Shown: positions 19,301 through 27,208 of the stretch, piece by piece
Position numbering within the stretch: position 1 is the stretch's first letter
How the letters are laid out: each line of letters starts with the position of its first letter
Assembly (NCBI RefSeq): GCF_903642285.1
Contig: NZ_CAHJWJ010000005.1
Coordinates: 1 to 64,000 of the forward strand
Reading direction: 5' to 3'
Origin: Sphingomonas bacterium
GTDB lineage: Bacteria; Pseudomonadota; Alphaproteobacteria; Sphingomonadales; Sphingomonadaceae
Length of the DNA stretch: 64,000 nt
Made by a program: the position numbers and the translations under genes
Notes under the pieces: generated by a model
Told to the model about the DNA's origin: nothing
The model's input: the letters and a program-made list of their open reading frames with translations, nothing else
Database searches by the model: none

Positions 19301-19506
19301 TGGTGATCGGGATGCTGCCGATGGCGATGGGCTTTGGCGAGGGCGGCGAACAGAACGCGCCGCTGGGCCGCGCGGTGATCGGCGGGCTGCTGGCCGCCAC
19401 CGTCGCGACCTTGCTGTTCGTGCCCGTGATCTTCAGTCGCGTCCATGCGCGCGATGCCGAGAAACGCGTCGGGCGCGCGCAGAGATTGGAAGAAGCGCAT
19501 GCTTGA
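16312..19506 (+). CDS. RND efflux transporter permease (system 1)
   Basis: 1064-aa proton-driven inner-membrane pump subunit of the RND superfamily. TTG 16312 is chosen because GGAG lies 8 bases before it and the chain then begins LNALVRLALARPLTFIVMA, as in family members; an upstream TTG (16201) lacks such a site. The layout is a first helix, a large periplasmic loop, helices 2-6 with the proton-relay pair in GILVDDATVT, a second periplasmic loop, and helices 8-12. It is the first gene of a pump-adaptor-outer membrane factor operon; the adaptor start overlaps its stop by 8 bases. The gene order pump first differs from the second system. Substrate cannot be read. Confidence 0.93.
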   Translation: MNALVRLALARPLTFIVMAILIAIVGVLAAARTPVDIFPDIRVPVIATAWQYQGLSPDDMSGRILTPLERTLTTTVNDIDHIESQSMPGIGIVKVYFQPGADIRTATAQVTSVSQTVLKQMPPGTTPPLILNYNASTVPILQLALSGKGLSEGKMFDLAQNQIRPGLVTVPGAAIPYPSGGRQRQVQIDLDPQALQSKGLSAQDVGNAVAAQNQINPAGFAKIGGFQYNVRLNNAPESIDDLNALPVKVVNGATIYMRDVAHVRDGTAPQTNVVHVDGSRSVLMTILKNGSTSTLAIVQGIKDALPKIQATLPDTLKIVAIGDQSLFVKAAVSGVVKEGAIAAVLTSIMILMFLGSWRSTVIVAVSIPLSILSAIIALAATGQTLNIMTLGGLSLAVGILVDDATVTIESITYHLEQGKPVLRAILDGAAQIATPAFVSMLCICIVFIPMFFLPGVAGFLFVPLAMSVVFSMIASFILSRTLVPTMAMYLMRLHEGDQHAAGEPGSRNPLIRFQRGFEVRFERVRAGYGRLLERALASGRPFLLGFLGVVALSFLLVPFLGQNFFPSVDAGQITMHVRAPVGSRIEDTSAQFDRIAARIRQIIPAGQLVSVVDNIGLPVSSINVTYNNSGTIGPQDGDILIQLSKDHAPTADYVRRMREQLPRAFPGASFAFLPADITSQILNFGAPAPIDIQVSGKNAAENYDYARRILRRIGTIPGVADARIEQSARYPELRVDVDRSRIGQLGLTERDVTNSVASSLAGTQQTAPVFYLNPENGVSYSVVAQTPEYRVGSINDLANIPVTGSLAGGSSQVLGGVGSIVRGSSPAVVSHYNIQGAIDIYATPNDRDLGAVASDIKTVLSDLKATAPRGSSVVLRGQYATMNGAFSGLFFGLIGAIVLIYLLIVVNFQSWLDPFVIITALPGAIAGIVWMLFLTGTTLSVPALTGAIMCMGVATANSILVVSFARERLAELGDSTKAALEAGVTRFRPVLMTALAMVIGMLPMAMGFGEGGEQNAPLGRAVIGGLLAATVATLLFVPVIFSRVHARDAEKRVGRAQRLEEAHA

Positions 19507-20683
19507 ACCGGAACCCGTCCAGCGGCGCGGCCGGCTGGCCAGGATCGGCATCGTCGCGGCGATCGTCGCGGTCGTGCTGGTAGCGATCGGCATCGGATCG
19601 CGATCGCGGTCGCACAGCGATCTGGCGACCTGGACGACCGCGCAATCGATCCCGATCGTGTCGGTGATCCACGCGAAGGCCGCGGGTCAGGGCGACGCGC
19701 TGACGCTGCCCGGCGCGGTCCAGGCGTATAACAGCGCGCCGATCTACGCGCGGACCAACGGCTATGTCCGCCGCTGGTTCGTCGATATCGGCGACACCGT
19801 CCGTGCCGGGCAGACGCTCGCGATCCTCGATGCGCCAGAGGTCGACCAGCAGGTCGAGGCCGCGCAGGCGGACCTGCAGACCGCACGTGCCAATCGTTCG
19901 CTCGCCGCCTCCACCGCGACTCGCTGGCGCGACCTGCTGGCGAAGGATGCGGTGTCGAAGCAGGAAACCGACGAGAAGATCGGCGATCTCGCCGCCAAGA
20001 CCGCGATCGCCAACGCCGCCGCCGCCAATGTCCGCCGGCTGGGCGCGCTGCAGGGCTTCACCAAGCTCGCCGCGCCCTTCGGCGGGGTCGTCACCAGCCG
20101 ATCGACCCAGATCGGGCAACTGGTGACCGCGGGGTCCGCTGCGGCGTCGATGCCGCTCTTCACCGTGTCCGACCTCGACCGCATCCGCATCTATGTCCGC
20201 GTGCCGCAATCCTATTCGGGGCAGATCCGTCAGGGCATGCATGCGTCGGTTGCCGTACCCGAGTTTCCCGGGCGCGAATTCGACGCGACTCTGACTCGCA
20301 CTGCGGGTGCGGTCGATCCGCAATCGGGCACGGTATTGATCGAACTGCAACGCGCGAACGGCGATCACGCGCTGAAGCCGGGTGCCTATGCACAAGTGAA
20401 GTTCCCGCTGGGCGGTGATACCAGCGCCGGTGTCCGCCTGCCCGCCAGCGCGCTGGTCGTCGGTACCGAGGGGACGCGCGTCGCAACGGTCGGCGCGGGG
20501 GACAAGGCCGTCATGAAGACCGTCACGATCGGCCGTGACGACGGCGATACCGTCGAGATCAGCGCAGGTCTGACCACCGCGGACCAAGTGATCGACAACC
20601 CCCCGGACTCGCTGCAGACCGGCGATCCGGTGCGGATCGCGGCCCTTGCGGCAGGCCGTGGAGCAGGTCGTGCGGCGCATTGA
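19499..20683 (+). CDS. RND periplasmic adaptor (membrane fusion) protein (system 1)
   Basis: 394-aa adaptor linking the pump to the outer membrane channel. ATG 19499 lies after GGAAGAAG and overlaps the end of the pump gene. An N-terminal anchor helix (about 15-35, RIGIVAAIVAVVLVAIGIG) is followed by the lipoyl-like half motif YARTNGYVRRWFVDIGDTVRAGQ, a helical hairpin (EVDQQVEAAQADLQTARA onward), the second lipoyl half APFGGVVTSRSTQIGQLV, and beta-barrel and membrane-proximal domains. It is membrane-anchored rather than lipidated. It overlaps the outer membrane factor gene at its 3' end. Confidence 0.91.
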   Translation: MLEPEPVQRRGRLARIGIVAAIVAVVLVAIGIGSRSRSHSDLATWTTAQSIPIVSVIHAKAAGQGDALTLPGAVQAYNSAPIYARTNGYVRRWFVDIGDTVRAGQTLAILDAPEVDQQVEAAQADLQTARANRSLAASTATRWRDLLAKDAVSKQETDEKIGDLAAKTAIANAAAANVRRLGALQGFTKLAAPFGGVVTSRSTQIGQLVTAGSAAASMPLFTVSDLDRIRIYVRVPQSYSGQIRQGMHASVAVPEFPGREFDATLTRTAGAVDPQSGTVLIELQRANGDHALKPGAYAQVKFPLGGDTSAGVRLPASALVVGTEGTRVATVGAGDKAVMKTVTIGRDDGDTVEISAGLTTADQVIDNPPDSLQTGDPVRIAALAAGRGAGRAAH

Positions 20684-22067
20684 TCGCCTGATCGGGCTGG
20701 CTGCCGCCGCCGGCCTGGCCGGCTGTTCGCTCGCGCCCGCCTATCACGTCCCGCCGACCCCGACCGCGCCGGCGTATAAGGAAGGCGGGGTATGGGCGGT
20801 CGCGACGACGGATCTGCCCCCGTCCGGACCCTGGTGGCAGGCGTTCGGCGATCCGGTGCTGAGCGGGCTGGAAAGCCGGATCGAGGCGGGCAATCCGGAC
20901 CTTGCAAGCGCGGTCGCGCGGTATGACGAAGCGCGCGCGGTATTGGGGGAGGCACGCGCCGGCTATTATCCCAGCGTCGACGTCGGTGCTTCGGGCGAGC
21001 GAGCGCGCGTATCGGCGGATCGGCCGCTATCGCCGGGAACCGCAGCGACCTATACCGATCTGCGCATCGGCCCTTCGCTGGCGTACGAGATCGACTTGTT
21101 CGGCCGCGTCCGCGATACCGCACGCGCCGCCGCCGCTTCGGCGCAGGCGAGCGACCGCGACGTCGCCGGGATACGGCTCGGGCTTCAAGCGACGCTGGCG
21201 GACGATTATTTCCAGATGCGGGGACTGGATGCGCGGACGGTGCTGCTGCGACAGACGGTCGCCGCGTTCCAGCGGGCCTATGACCTGACCGCCACCCGCC
21301 ATAACGGCGGCATCGCTTCGGGGATCGACGTCAGCCGCGCCGAATCGCTGCTGTCGAGCGCGCGGGCCGAATTGTCGGCGGTCGCCGCCGACCGCGCTTC
21401 GTTCGAGCACGCCATCGCAGCGCTGGTCGGCGAAACGCCATCGTCCTTTTCGTTGGCCGTCGTCGATGGGCAACGCAATCCACCGGCGATCCCGGCGGGC
21501 CTGCCCTCGACATTGCTGCAGCGTCGCCCCGACATCGCCGCTGCCGAGCGCCGCGTCGCCGCCGCCAATCTGCGGATCGGCGTCGCGCGGGCGGCGCAAT
21601 ATCCGTCGCTGACCCTGGGCGCGGCGGGCGGGTTCGAGGCGGGCAGCGGCGCGCTCCTCGGCGCGTCGAACGGCTTCTGGGCGCTCGGTCCCCTGTCCGC
21701 GGCGCTATCGGTGTTCGACGGCGGCGCGCGACGGGCGCGGGTCCGGATCAGTCGCGCGCAATATGACGAGGCGGCATCCTCCTATCGCGCTACCGTGCTC
21801 GCCGCCTTTCGCGAGGTGGAGGACGATCTCGCGCGCGGCCAAAGCCTGGTGCAGCAGGAGCGCGACCAGGCGGATGCGACCCGCGCCGCGGAAAAGACCC
21901 GCGACCTGGCGCTCATCCGGTACCGCGACGGCGCGGCGGATTATCTCGAGGTCGTCACCGCGCAAACCGCGGCGCTCGATGCCCAACGGGCGCTGCTGGC
22001 GATCGAGAGCGCGCGGCTGCAGGTCGCGGTCGATACGGTCCGTGCGATCGGCGGCACGCCATCTTGA
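20670..22067 (+). CDS. NodT-family outer membrane efflux lipoprotein (system 1)
   Basis: 465-aa TolC/NodT-like outer membrane channel. GTG 20670 is chosen since GGAGCAGG precedes it; a TTG at 20646 is also in frame. The signal peptide ends in a lipobox (GLAGC). Two repeated OEP halves can be seen: WWQAFGDPVLSGLESRIEAGNPDL and YEIDLFGRVRDTARAA in the first, and LLQRRPDIAAAERRVAAANLRIGVARAA with FREVEDDLARGQSLVQQE in the second. It would form the trimeric exit duct for the pump encoded upstream. The end coincides with a hairpin shared with the convergent TetR gene. Confidence 0.92.
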   Translation: MRRIDRLIGLAAAAGLAGCSLAPAYHVPPTPTAPAYKEGGVWAVATTDLPPSGPWWQAFGDPVLSGLESRIEAGNPDLASAVARYDEARAVLGEARAGYYPSVDVGASGERARVSADRPLSPGTAATYTDLRIGPSLAYEIDLFGRVRDTARAAAASAQASDRDVAGIRLGLQATLADDYFQMRGLDARTVLLRQTVAAFQRAYDLTATRHNGGIASGIDVSRAESLLSSARAELSAVAADRASFEHAIAALVGETPSSFSLAVVDGQRNPPAIPAGLPSTLLQRRPDIAAAERRVAAANLRIGVARAAQYPSLTLGAAGGFEAGSGALLGASNGFWALGPLSAALSVFDGGARRARVRISRAQYDEAASSYRATVLAAFREVEDDLARGQSLVQQERDQADATRAAEKTRDLALIRYRDGAADYLEVVTAQTAALDAQRALLAIESARLQVAVDTVRAIGGTPS

Positions 22068-22075
22068 AGATGGCG
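22057..22075. terminator. Hairpin over the OMF stop, between convergent OMF and TetR genes
   Basis: CGCCATCTT and AAGATGGCG form a perfect 9-bp inverted repeat with one central base. It covers the TGA stop of the outer membrane factor and lies 15 bases past the TetR stop. It is a plausible bidirectional terminator or RNA 3'-end stem. Confidence 0.5.
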
Positions 22076-22089
22076 TAAGGACGAACCGT

Positions 22090-22764
22090 CTATCCGTTCG
22101 GCGCGCGTGTCTCGCCGCCAATGCCCGTGTCGGAGCCCGCGGCGGTTACCGCGTTGACGGCTTCGACCTCGCGCATGATGACGGCGATGATCGCATCGGC
22201 CAGCCGCTCGACGTCCATGTCGGGCTGCAGCAGCAATTGCTGTCTCAATCCCAGCGATTGCGTCAACGCCAATTCGGCCAGCAATTCGCGGCGTCCAGCG
22301 GCCCGGTCGCCCGGCATCAACAGCGCGAGCGCAGCCAGTATATTCACCCAGACGTCGGCGCGGGTGCGTGCGAAGATCGCCGCGATCCGCTCGTTGCGCG
22401 TCGACTCGGCGGTGATCTCCGCCAGCATCACGACGGCTTCGCGTCCGGTCGTCGGCCGGACGAACTGCCCGATCCAATGCCAGACCGAGTCCGTATCACT
22501 CGCCTGAATCGCCCGTTGCAACGAGTCACGTTCGAGCAAACGCGCGCAATCGCCCTCGACGATCGCTGCGACGATGTCTTCCTTCGCCGCGAAATCGCGG
22601 TAGATCTGCCCGACCGCCACGCCCGAGGCCTTGGCGATCTGCGCCACGCCGGTCGCGTGGAAACCGTTGCAAACGAACAGGGTACGCGCGGCGTCGATGA
22701 TCCGCTGACGACGCAGCCCCGCACGGTCTCGCATCATTCCGCAACACAGGTTTGTCTCGTCCAT
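22090..22764 (-). CDS. TetR/AcrR-family transcriptional repressor of efflux
   Basis: 224-aa regulator. The N-terminal TetR helix-turn-helix spans roughly residues 18-62, with IIDAARTLFVCNGFHATGV and IAKASGVAVGQIYRDFAAKE. The remaining helical domain would bind the inducing drug. The gene is divergent from the second adaptor gene, and the 100-bp gap between them contains a perfect inverted repeat, so self-repression and control of system 2 are likely. It is convergent with system 1. Whether it also controls system 1 cannot be told, as no matching operator was seen upstream of 16312. Confidence 0.93.
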   Translation of the reverse strand: MDETNLCCGMMRDRAGLRRQRIIDAARTLFVCNGFHATGVAQIAKASGVAVGQIYRDFAAKEDIVAAIVEGDCARLLERDSLQRAIQASDTDSVWHWIGQFVRPTTGREAVVMLAEITAESTRNERIAAIFARTRADVWVNILAALALLMPGDRAAGRRELLAELALTQSLGLRQQLLLQPDMDVERLADAIIAVIMREVEAVNAVTAAGSDTGIGGETRAPNG

Positions 22765-22820
22765 CCCTTACCCGTCCGTATTCCGCTTGACCCGGCGATC
22801 CCGTTCGCAGTAGCAGCATT

Positions 22821-22840
22821 GTGAGTGATCGTTCACTCAC
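22821..22840. promoter_or_regulatory. TetR-type operator between tetR-like and adaptor genes
   Basis: GTGAGTGA and TCACTCAC are perfect 8-bp inverted arms around the 4-bp centre TCGT. The site lies 57 bp upstream of the TetR start and 25 bp upstream of the second adaptor start, as expected for AcrR/TetR operators in a divergent promoter. Confidence 0.78.
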
Positions 22841-22864
22841 ATAACCTATCCGGCAGAGCTAAGC

Positions 22865-24022
22865 ATGGCATTTCTTCGTCACACCGCCCCTGCGATGGCG
22901 TTGGCGCTCGCCGCCTGCGGGAAGCCCGCGGCACCGCCACCGCCCCCGCCGCCAAGTGTCGGATATATCACGGTAAATGAACAATCGGTGACCCTTACCA
23001 ATGAGCTTCCGGGCCGCACCTCCGCCTACGAGACGTCGCAGGTCCGTCCGCAGGTGAACGGCCTTGTCGAGGCGCGACTGTTTACCGAAGGCGATGTCGT
23101 CGACAAGGGGCAGGCGCTCTACCGGATCGACTCGCAGCCTTATGAAGCACAGGTCGCCAACGCCCGCGCCGCGCTGGCGAAGGCACGTGCCGCGATCGCG
23201 TCGAGCGCGGCGCTGTCCCGCCGCTACGGCGAACTGGTCAAGATCAACGCGATCTCGAAACAGGATTACGAGAATGCGCAGACCACCGCCGCGCAGGCGC
23301 AGGCGGACGTCGCGGCGCAGCAGGCGGCGCTGAAGACCGCGCAGATCGACCTCGCGCGGACGACCATCCGCGCGCCGATCACCGGGCGGATCGGACGTTC
23401 GGTCTATACGACCGGTGCGCTGGTCACCGCATCGCAGGCCGATCCGCTCGCTACGATCCAGCGGCTCGACCCGATCTATGTCGACATCACCCAGTCGAGT
23501 TCGGACTTGCTGAAACTGCGCCAGCAGATCCTGTCCGGGCAAGTCGCGCGCGACGGTAACGCTCGCGTGAAGCTGCTGCTGGAGGACGGCACGCGCTACG
23601 GTCCCGAGGGGGCGCTTCGCTTCGCGGACGTGACGGTCGATCCGACGACCGGATCGCAGGTCATCCGCGCGTTGTTCCCCAATCCCGATGGGCTGCTATT
23701 GCCCGGCATGTATGTCCGCGCGCAGCTGGTGGAGGGGACCCAGGCGCAGGCGATGCTGGTGCCGCAGCGTGCCGTCGGCCGCGACGAGCGCGGGAACGCG
23801 ACCGTCATGGTCGTCGGCAAGGGCAACAAGGTCGAACCGCGTACGCTCCAGACGACGCGAACGGTCGGCGAGAACTGGCTGGTCACCGCGGGCGTGAGGC
23901 CGGGCGACCATGTCATCGTCGAGGGCGGCGGTATGTTGCGCCCGGGCATGCCGGTCACGCCCGCCCCCTGGAACCCGAACGCCAGGCCGGCCCCGACACG
24001 GCCTCCGGTACAAGGCCAGTAA
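22865..24022 (+). CDS. RND periplasmic adaptor lipoprotein, AcrA-like (system 2)
   Basis: 385-aa AcrA-type adaptor. The signal peptide MAFLRHTAPAMALALAAC ends at a lipobox cysteine (18), so this adaptor is lipidated, unlike that of system 1. A Pro-rich stretch follows (eight prolines near 23-30). Then come the first lipoyl half (VRPQVNGLVEARLFTEGDVVDKGQ), a helical hairpin with AISKQDYENAQTTAAQAQ, the second lipoyl half (IRAPITGRIGRSVYTTGALV) and the DPIYVDITQSS beta-barrel region. It is the first gene of an adaptor-pump-channel operon, six bases ahead of the pump gene and directly behind the TetR operator. Confidence 0.95.
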   Translation: MAFLRHTAPAMALALAACGKPAAPPPPPPPSVGYITVNEQSVTLTNELPGRTSAYETSQVRPQVNGLVEARLFTEGDVVDKGQALYRIDSQPYEAQVANARAALAKARAAIASSAALSRRYGELVKINAISKQDYENAQTTAAQAQADVAAQQAALKTAQIDLARTTIRAPITGRIGRSVYTTGALVTASQADPLATIQRLDPIYVDITQSSSDLLKLRQQILSGQVARDGNARVKLLLEDGTRYGPEGALRFADVTVDPTTGSQVIRALFPNPDGLLLPGMYVRAQLVEGTQAQAMLVPQRAVGRDERGNATVMVVGKGNKVEPRTLQTTRTVGENWLVTAGVRPGDHVIVEGGGMLRPGMPVTPAPWNPNARPAPTRPPVQGQ

Positions 24023-24028
24023 TCCGTC

Positions 24029-27000
24029 ATGGCGCGCTATTTCATCGATCGCCCGATCTTCGCCTGGGTGATCGCGATCATCCTGATGATGGCGGGCGTG
24101 CTGGCGATCCGGTCGCTGCCGATTGCACAATTCCCCGCCATCGCGCCGCCTGCGGTGTCGATCACCGCGACCTATCCGGGTGCCGACGCACAGACGCTGG
24201 AAAACACGACGACGCAGATCATCGAGCAGCAGATGAAGGGGATCGACCACCTTCGCTACTTCTCGTCTTCGTCGTCGTCCGCCGGCACCGTCACCATCAC
24301 GCTGACGTTCGAACAGGGCACCGACCCCGACATCGCGCAGGTGCAGGTCCAGAACAAGCTGCAGGCGGCGACGCCACTGTTGCCGCAGGAGGTCCAGCAA
24401 CAGGGCATCCTGGTCGCCAAGGCAACGCAGAATTTCCTGCTGTTCGTCGGGCTGTATTCGGAAAACGGCAAGCACAATGCGGACGACCTGTCGGACTATA
24501 TCGTCTCCAAGCTGCAGGACCCGCTCGCCCGCGTGAACGGCGTCGGCGATACGCAGGTGTTCGGATCGCAATACGCGATGCGGATCTGGGTCGATCCGTT
24601 GAAGCTCAACAATTTCGCGCTGACGATGGTGGATATCCGCGCCGCGGTGATCGCGCAGAACGCGCAGGTGTCCGCTGGCCAGATCGGCGCGCAGCCCGCG
24701 CCTAAGGAGCAGATGCTGAACGCGACGGTATCGGTGGAGTCGCGCCTGACGACGCCGGCGCAGTTCGCCGCGATCAGCCTGAAAACCAATACCGACGGGT
24801 CGATCGTCCGGCTGGGCGACGTCGCGCGGGTCGAGATCGGCGCGGAAAATTACGGTTTCTCCGCCAAATGGAACGGCCGGCCCGCGTCGGGCATCGGTAT
24901 CAAGCTGGCACCGGGTGCCAACGCGCTCGACACCGTCACCGCGGTGAAGGCGCGCGTCAACGAGATCGCCAAGCAGTTCCCGCCCGACGTGAAGGTCATA
25001 TTCCCCTACGACACATCGCCGTTCGTCCGCCTGTCGATCAGACAGGTCATCGAGACGCTGGTCGAGGCGGTGGTCCTCGTCTTCCTGGTCATGTTCCTGT
25101 TCCTGCAGAACTTCCGCGCGACGCTCATTCCGACGATCGCGGTGCCGGTGGTGCTGCTCGGCACGTTCGGCGTGCTCGCGATCGCCGGCTATTCGATCAA
25201 TACGCTGACGCTGTTCGGCATGGTGCTGGCGATCGGTCTGCTGGTCGACGACGCGATCGTGGTCGTCGAGAATGTCGAACGGCTGATCCAGACCGAACAT
25301 CTGAGCCCCAAGGACGCGGCGCGCAAATCGATGGACGAGATCACCGGCGCGCTCGTCGGCATCGCGCTCGTCCTGTCGGCCGTGTTCCTGCCGATGGCGT
25401 TCTTCGGCGGATCGACGGGGGTCATCTATCGCCAGTTCTCGATCACGATCGTGTCTGCGATGGTCCTGTCGGTGTCGGTCGCGCTGATCCTGACGCCGGC
25501 ACTCTGCGCGACGATCCTGAAACCGCACGATCCGGACAAGGCCGAGAGCCATGGTCTGCTCGCCCGTTTCTTCCGCTGGTTCAACGAAAAGTTCGACCGC
25601 GGCCAGGTGAAATACGAGGGCGCGGTGAAAGGCACAGCGCGCAGCTGGAAGCGCTCGCTCGTCGTCTATGCGCTGATCGTCGTCGGCATGGCTATCCTCT
25701 TCGTTCGCCTGCCGACCGGCTTTCTGCCCGAGGAAGACCAGGGAATCATGATCGCGCTCGTCCAGGGGCCGTCCGGCTCGACCAGTGCGCGCACCGAGAA
25801 GGCGCTCGACGCGATCCAGGATCATTTCCTCAATACCGAGGGCAAGAACATCCAGGGCGTCTTCACCGTCAACGGGTTCAGCTTCGCCGGGACGGGCCAG
25901 AACAGCGGTATCGCGTTCATTCCGCTCCAGGGATGGGAAGACCGCGGCGGCAGCGCGAACAAGGCTCCCGCCATCGCGGCGCGCGCAATGGGGCCGTTCT
26001 CGCAGTTCAAGGACGCGATGATCTTCGCGGTGGTGCCGCCCGCGGTGCAGGAACTGGGCAACGCGACCGGCTTCGATCTGCAGCTGGTCGACGAGGCCGG
26101 GATCGGTCATGCCAAGCTGCTGGCGGCGCGCAACATGCTGCTCGGCATGGCGTCGCAGGACACGTCGATGGTGGGCGTCCGGCCCAATGCGCTCGACGAC
26201 GCGCCGCAGCTGAAGGTCAACATCGACCACGACAAGGCCCGCGCGCTCGGGCTCGACCTGGCGACGATCAACGACACGATCTCGACCGCATGGGGCGGAT
26301 CGTACATCAACGACTTCATCGATCGCGGCCGCGTCAAGCGCGTGTACCTCCAGGCGGACGAGCAATACCGGCAGGCTCCCGAGAGCATCGGCGATTTCTA
26401 CGTTCGCGGCGCGACCGGCACGATGGCACCGTTCACCGCCTTTTCCGGCCAGTCCTGGGTACAGGCACCGGTGCAGCTGACGCGCTATAACGGGCTGCCG
26501 GCGATGGAGATCCTCGGCCAGCCCGCACCCGGCGTCTCGTCCGGCGCGGCGATGAAGGCGATCGAGGCGATGCACGCCAAGCTGCCGCCGGGTACCCGGC
26601 TGGAATGGACCGGTCTCAGCTATGAGGAACGGCTGTCCGGCGGGCAGGCCCCCGCGCTCTACGGGCTGTCGCTGCTGATCGTGTTCCTGTGCCTTGCCGC
26701 GCTGTACGAAAGCTGGTCGGTGCCGATCTCGGTCATGCTCGTCGTGCCGCTTGGTATCATCGGCGCGCTGCTGGCGGCGACGGTCACCGGGCTGAACGAC
26801 GACATCTACCTCCAGGTGGGCCTCATCACGACGATCGGCGTGTCGGCGAAGAACGCGATCCTGATCGTCGAGTTCGCCGAGGAGCGGATGCGCGACGGCA
26901 TGAACGCGTTCGACGCGGCGATCGCGGCGGCCAAGCTCCGGTTGCGGCCGATCCTGATGACGTCGTTCGCGTTCATCCTGGGCGTGTTCCCGCTCGCGAT

Positions 27001-27208
27001 CTCGACCGGTGCCGGGGCCGGCGGCCAGAACGCGATCGGACGCGCGGTAGTCGGCGGCATGTTGTCCGCGACGATCCTGGCGATCTTCTTCGTGCCGATG
27101 TTCTTCGTCGTCGTGCTCCGCCTGTTCGGTCGCCACGGCGACGAGGAGCGGGTTCACCGCGACACCCCCGATACCGATGGCGCACGCCCCGCGCCGCAGG
27201 GAGCCTGA
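24029..27208 (+). CDS. RND efflux permease, AcrB/HAE1-like (system 2)
   Basis: 1059-aa multidrug-type RND pump. It starts [20 protein letters not shown], the standard N-terminus of hydrophobic/amphiphilic efflux members. The proton-relay pair is in [17 protein letters not shown], with the partner lysine region [16 protein letters not shown] in helix 10-11. Two large periplasmic porter loops are present, with the hairpin segment near [13 protein letters not shown]. Length and motifs match AcrB/MexB closely, so broad hydrophobic drug export is likely. It is followed by an outer membrane factor whose ATG overlaps its TGA (TGATG). Confidence 0.95.
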   Translation: MARYFIDRPIFAWVIAIILMMAGVLAIRSLPIAQFPAIAPPAVSITATYPGADAQTLENTTTQIIEQQMKGIDHLRYFSSSSSSAGTVTITLTFEQGTDPDIAQVQVQNKLQAATPLLPQEVQQQGILVAKATQNFLLFVGLYSENGKHNADDLSDYIVSKLQDPLARVNGVGDTQVFGSQYAMRIWVDPLKLNNFALTMVDIRAAVIAQNAQVSAGQIGAQPAPKEQMLNATVSVESRLTTPAQFAAISLKTNTDGSIVRLGDVARVEIGAENYGFSAKWNGRPASGIGIKLAPGANALDTVTAVKARVNEIAKQFPPDVKVIFPYDTSPFVRLSIRQVIETLVEAVVLVFLVMFLFLQNFRATLIPTIAVPVVLLGTFGVLAIAGYSINTLTLFGMVLAIGLLVDDAIVVVENVERLIQTEHLSPKDAARKSMDEITGALVGIALVLSAVFLPMAFFGGSTGVIYRQFSITIVSAMVLSVSVALILTPALCATILKPHDPDKAESHGLLARFFRWFNEKFDRGQVKYEGAVKGTARSWKRSLVVYALIVVGMAILFVRLPTGFLPEEDQGIMIALVQGPSGSTSARTEKALDAIQDHFLNTEGKNIQGVFTVNGFSFAGTGQNSGIAFIPLQGWEDRGGSANKAPAIAARAMGPFSQFKDAMIFAVVPPAVQELGNATGFDLQLVDEAGIGHAKLLAARNMLLGMASQDTSMVGVRPNALDDAPQLKVNIDHDKARALGLDLATINDTISTAWGGSYINDFIDRGRVKRVYLQADEQYRQAPESIGDFYVRGATGTMAPFTAFSGQSWVQAPVQLTRYNGLPAMEILGQPAPGVSSGAAMKAIEAMHAKLPPGTRLEWTGLSYEERLSGGQAPALYGLSLLIVFLCLAALYESWSVPISVMLVVPLGIIGALLAATVTGLNDDIYLQVGLITTIGVSAKNAILIVEFAEERMRDGMNAFDAAIAAAKLRLRPILMTSFAFILGVFPLAISTGAGAGGQNAIGRAVVGGMLSATILAIFFVPMFFVVVLRLFGRHGDEERVHRDTPDTDGARPAPQGA

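Noticed and set aside
23696..27157. Very long open frame on the minus strand opposite the AcrB-like gene
   Set aside because: Arg/Asp/His-rich translation with no family features, exactly antisense to a well-supported RND pump; a by-product of GC-rich codon use. The same holds at 17362-19593 and other antisense frames.
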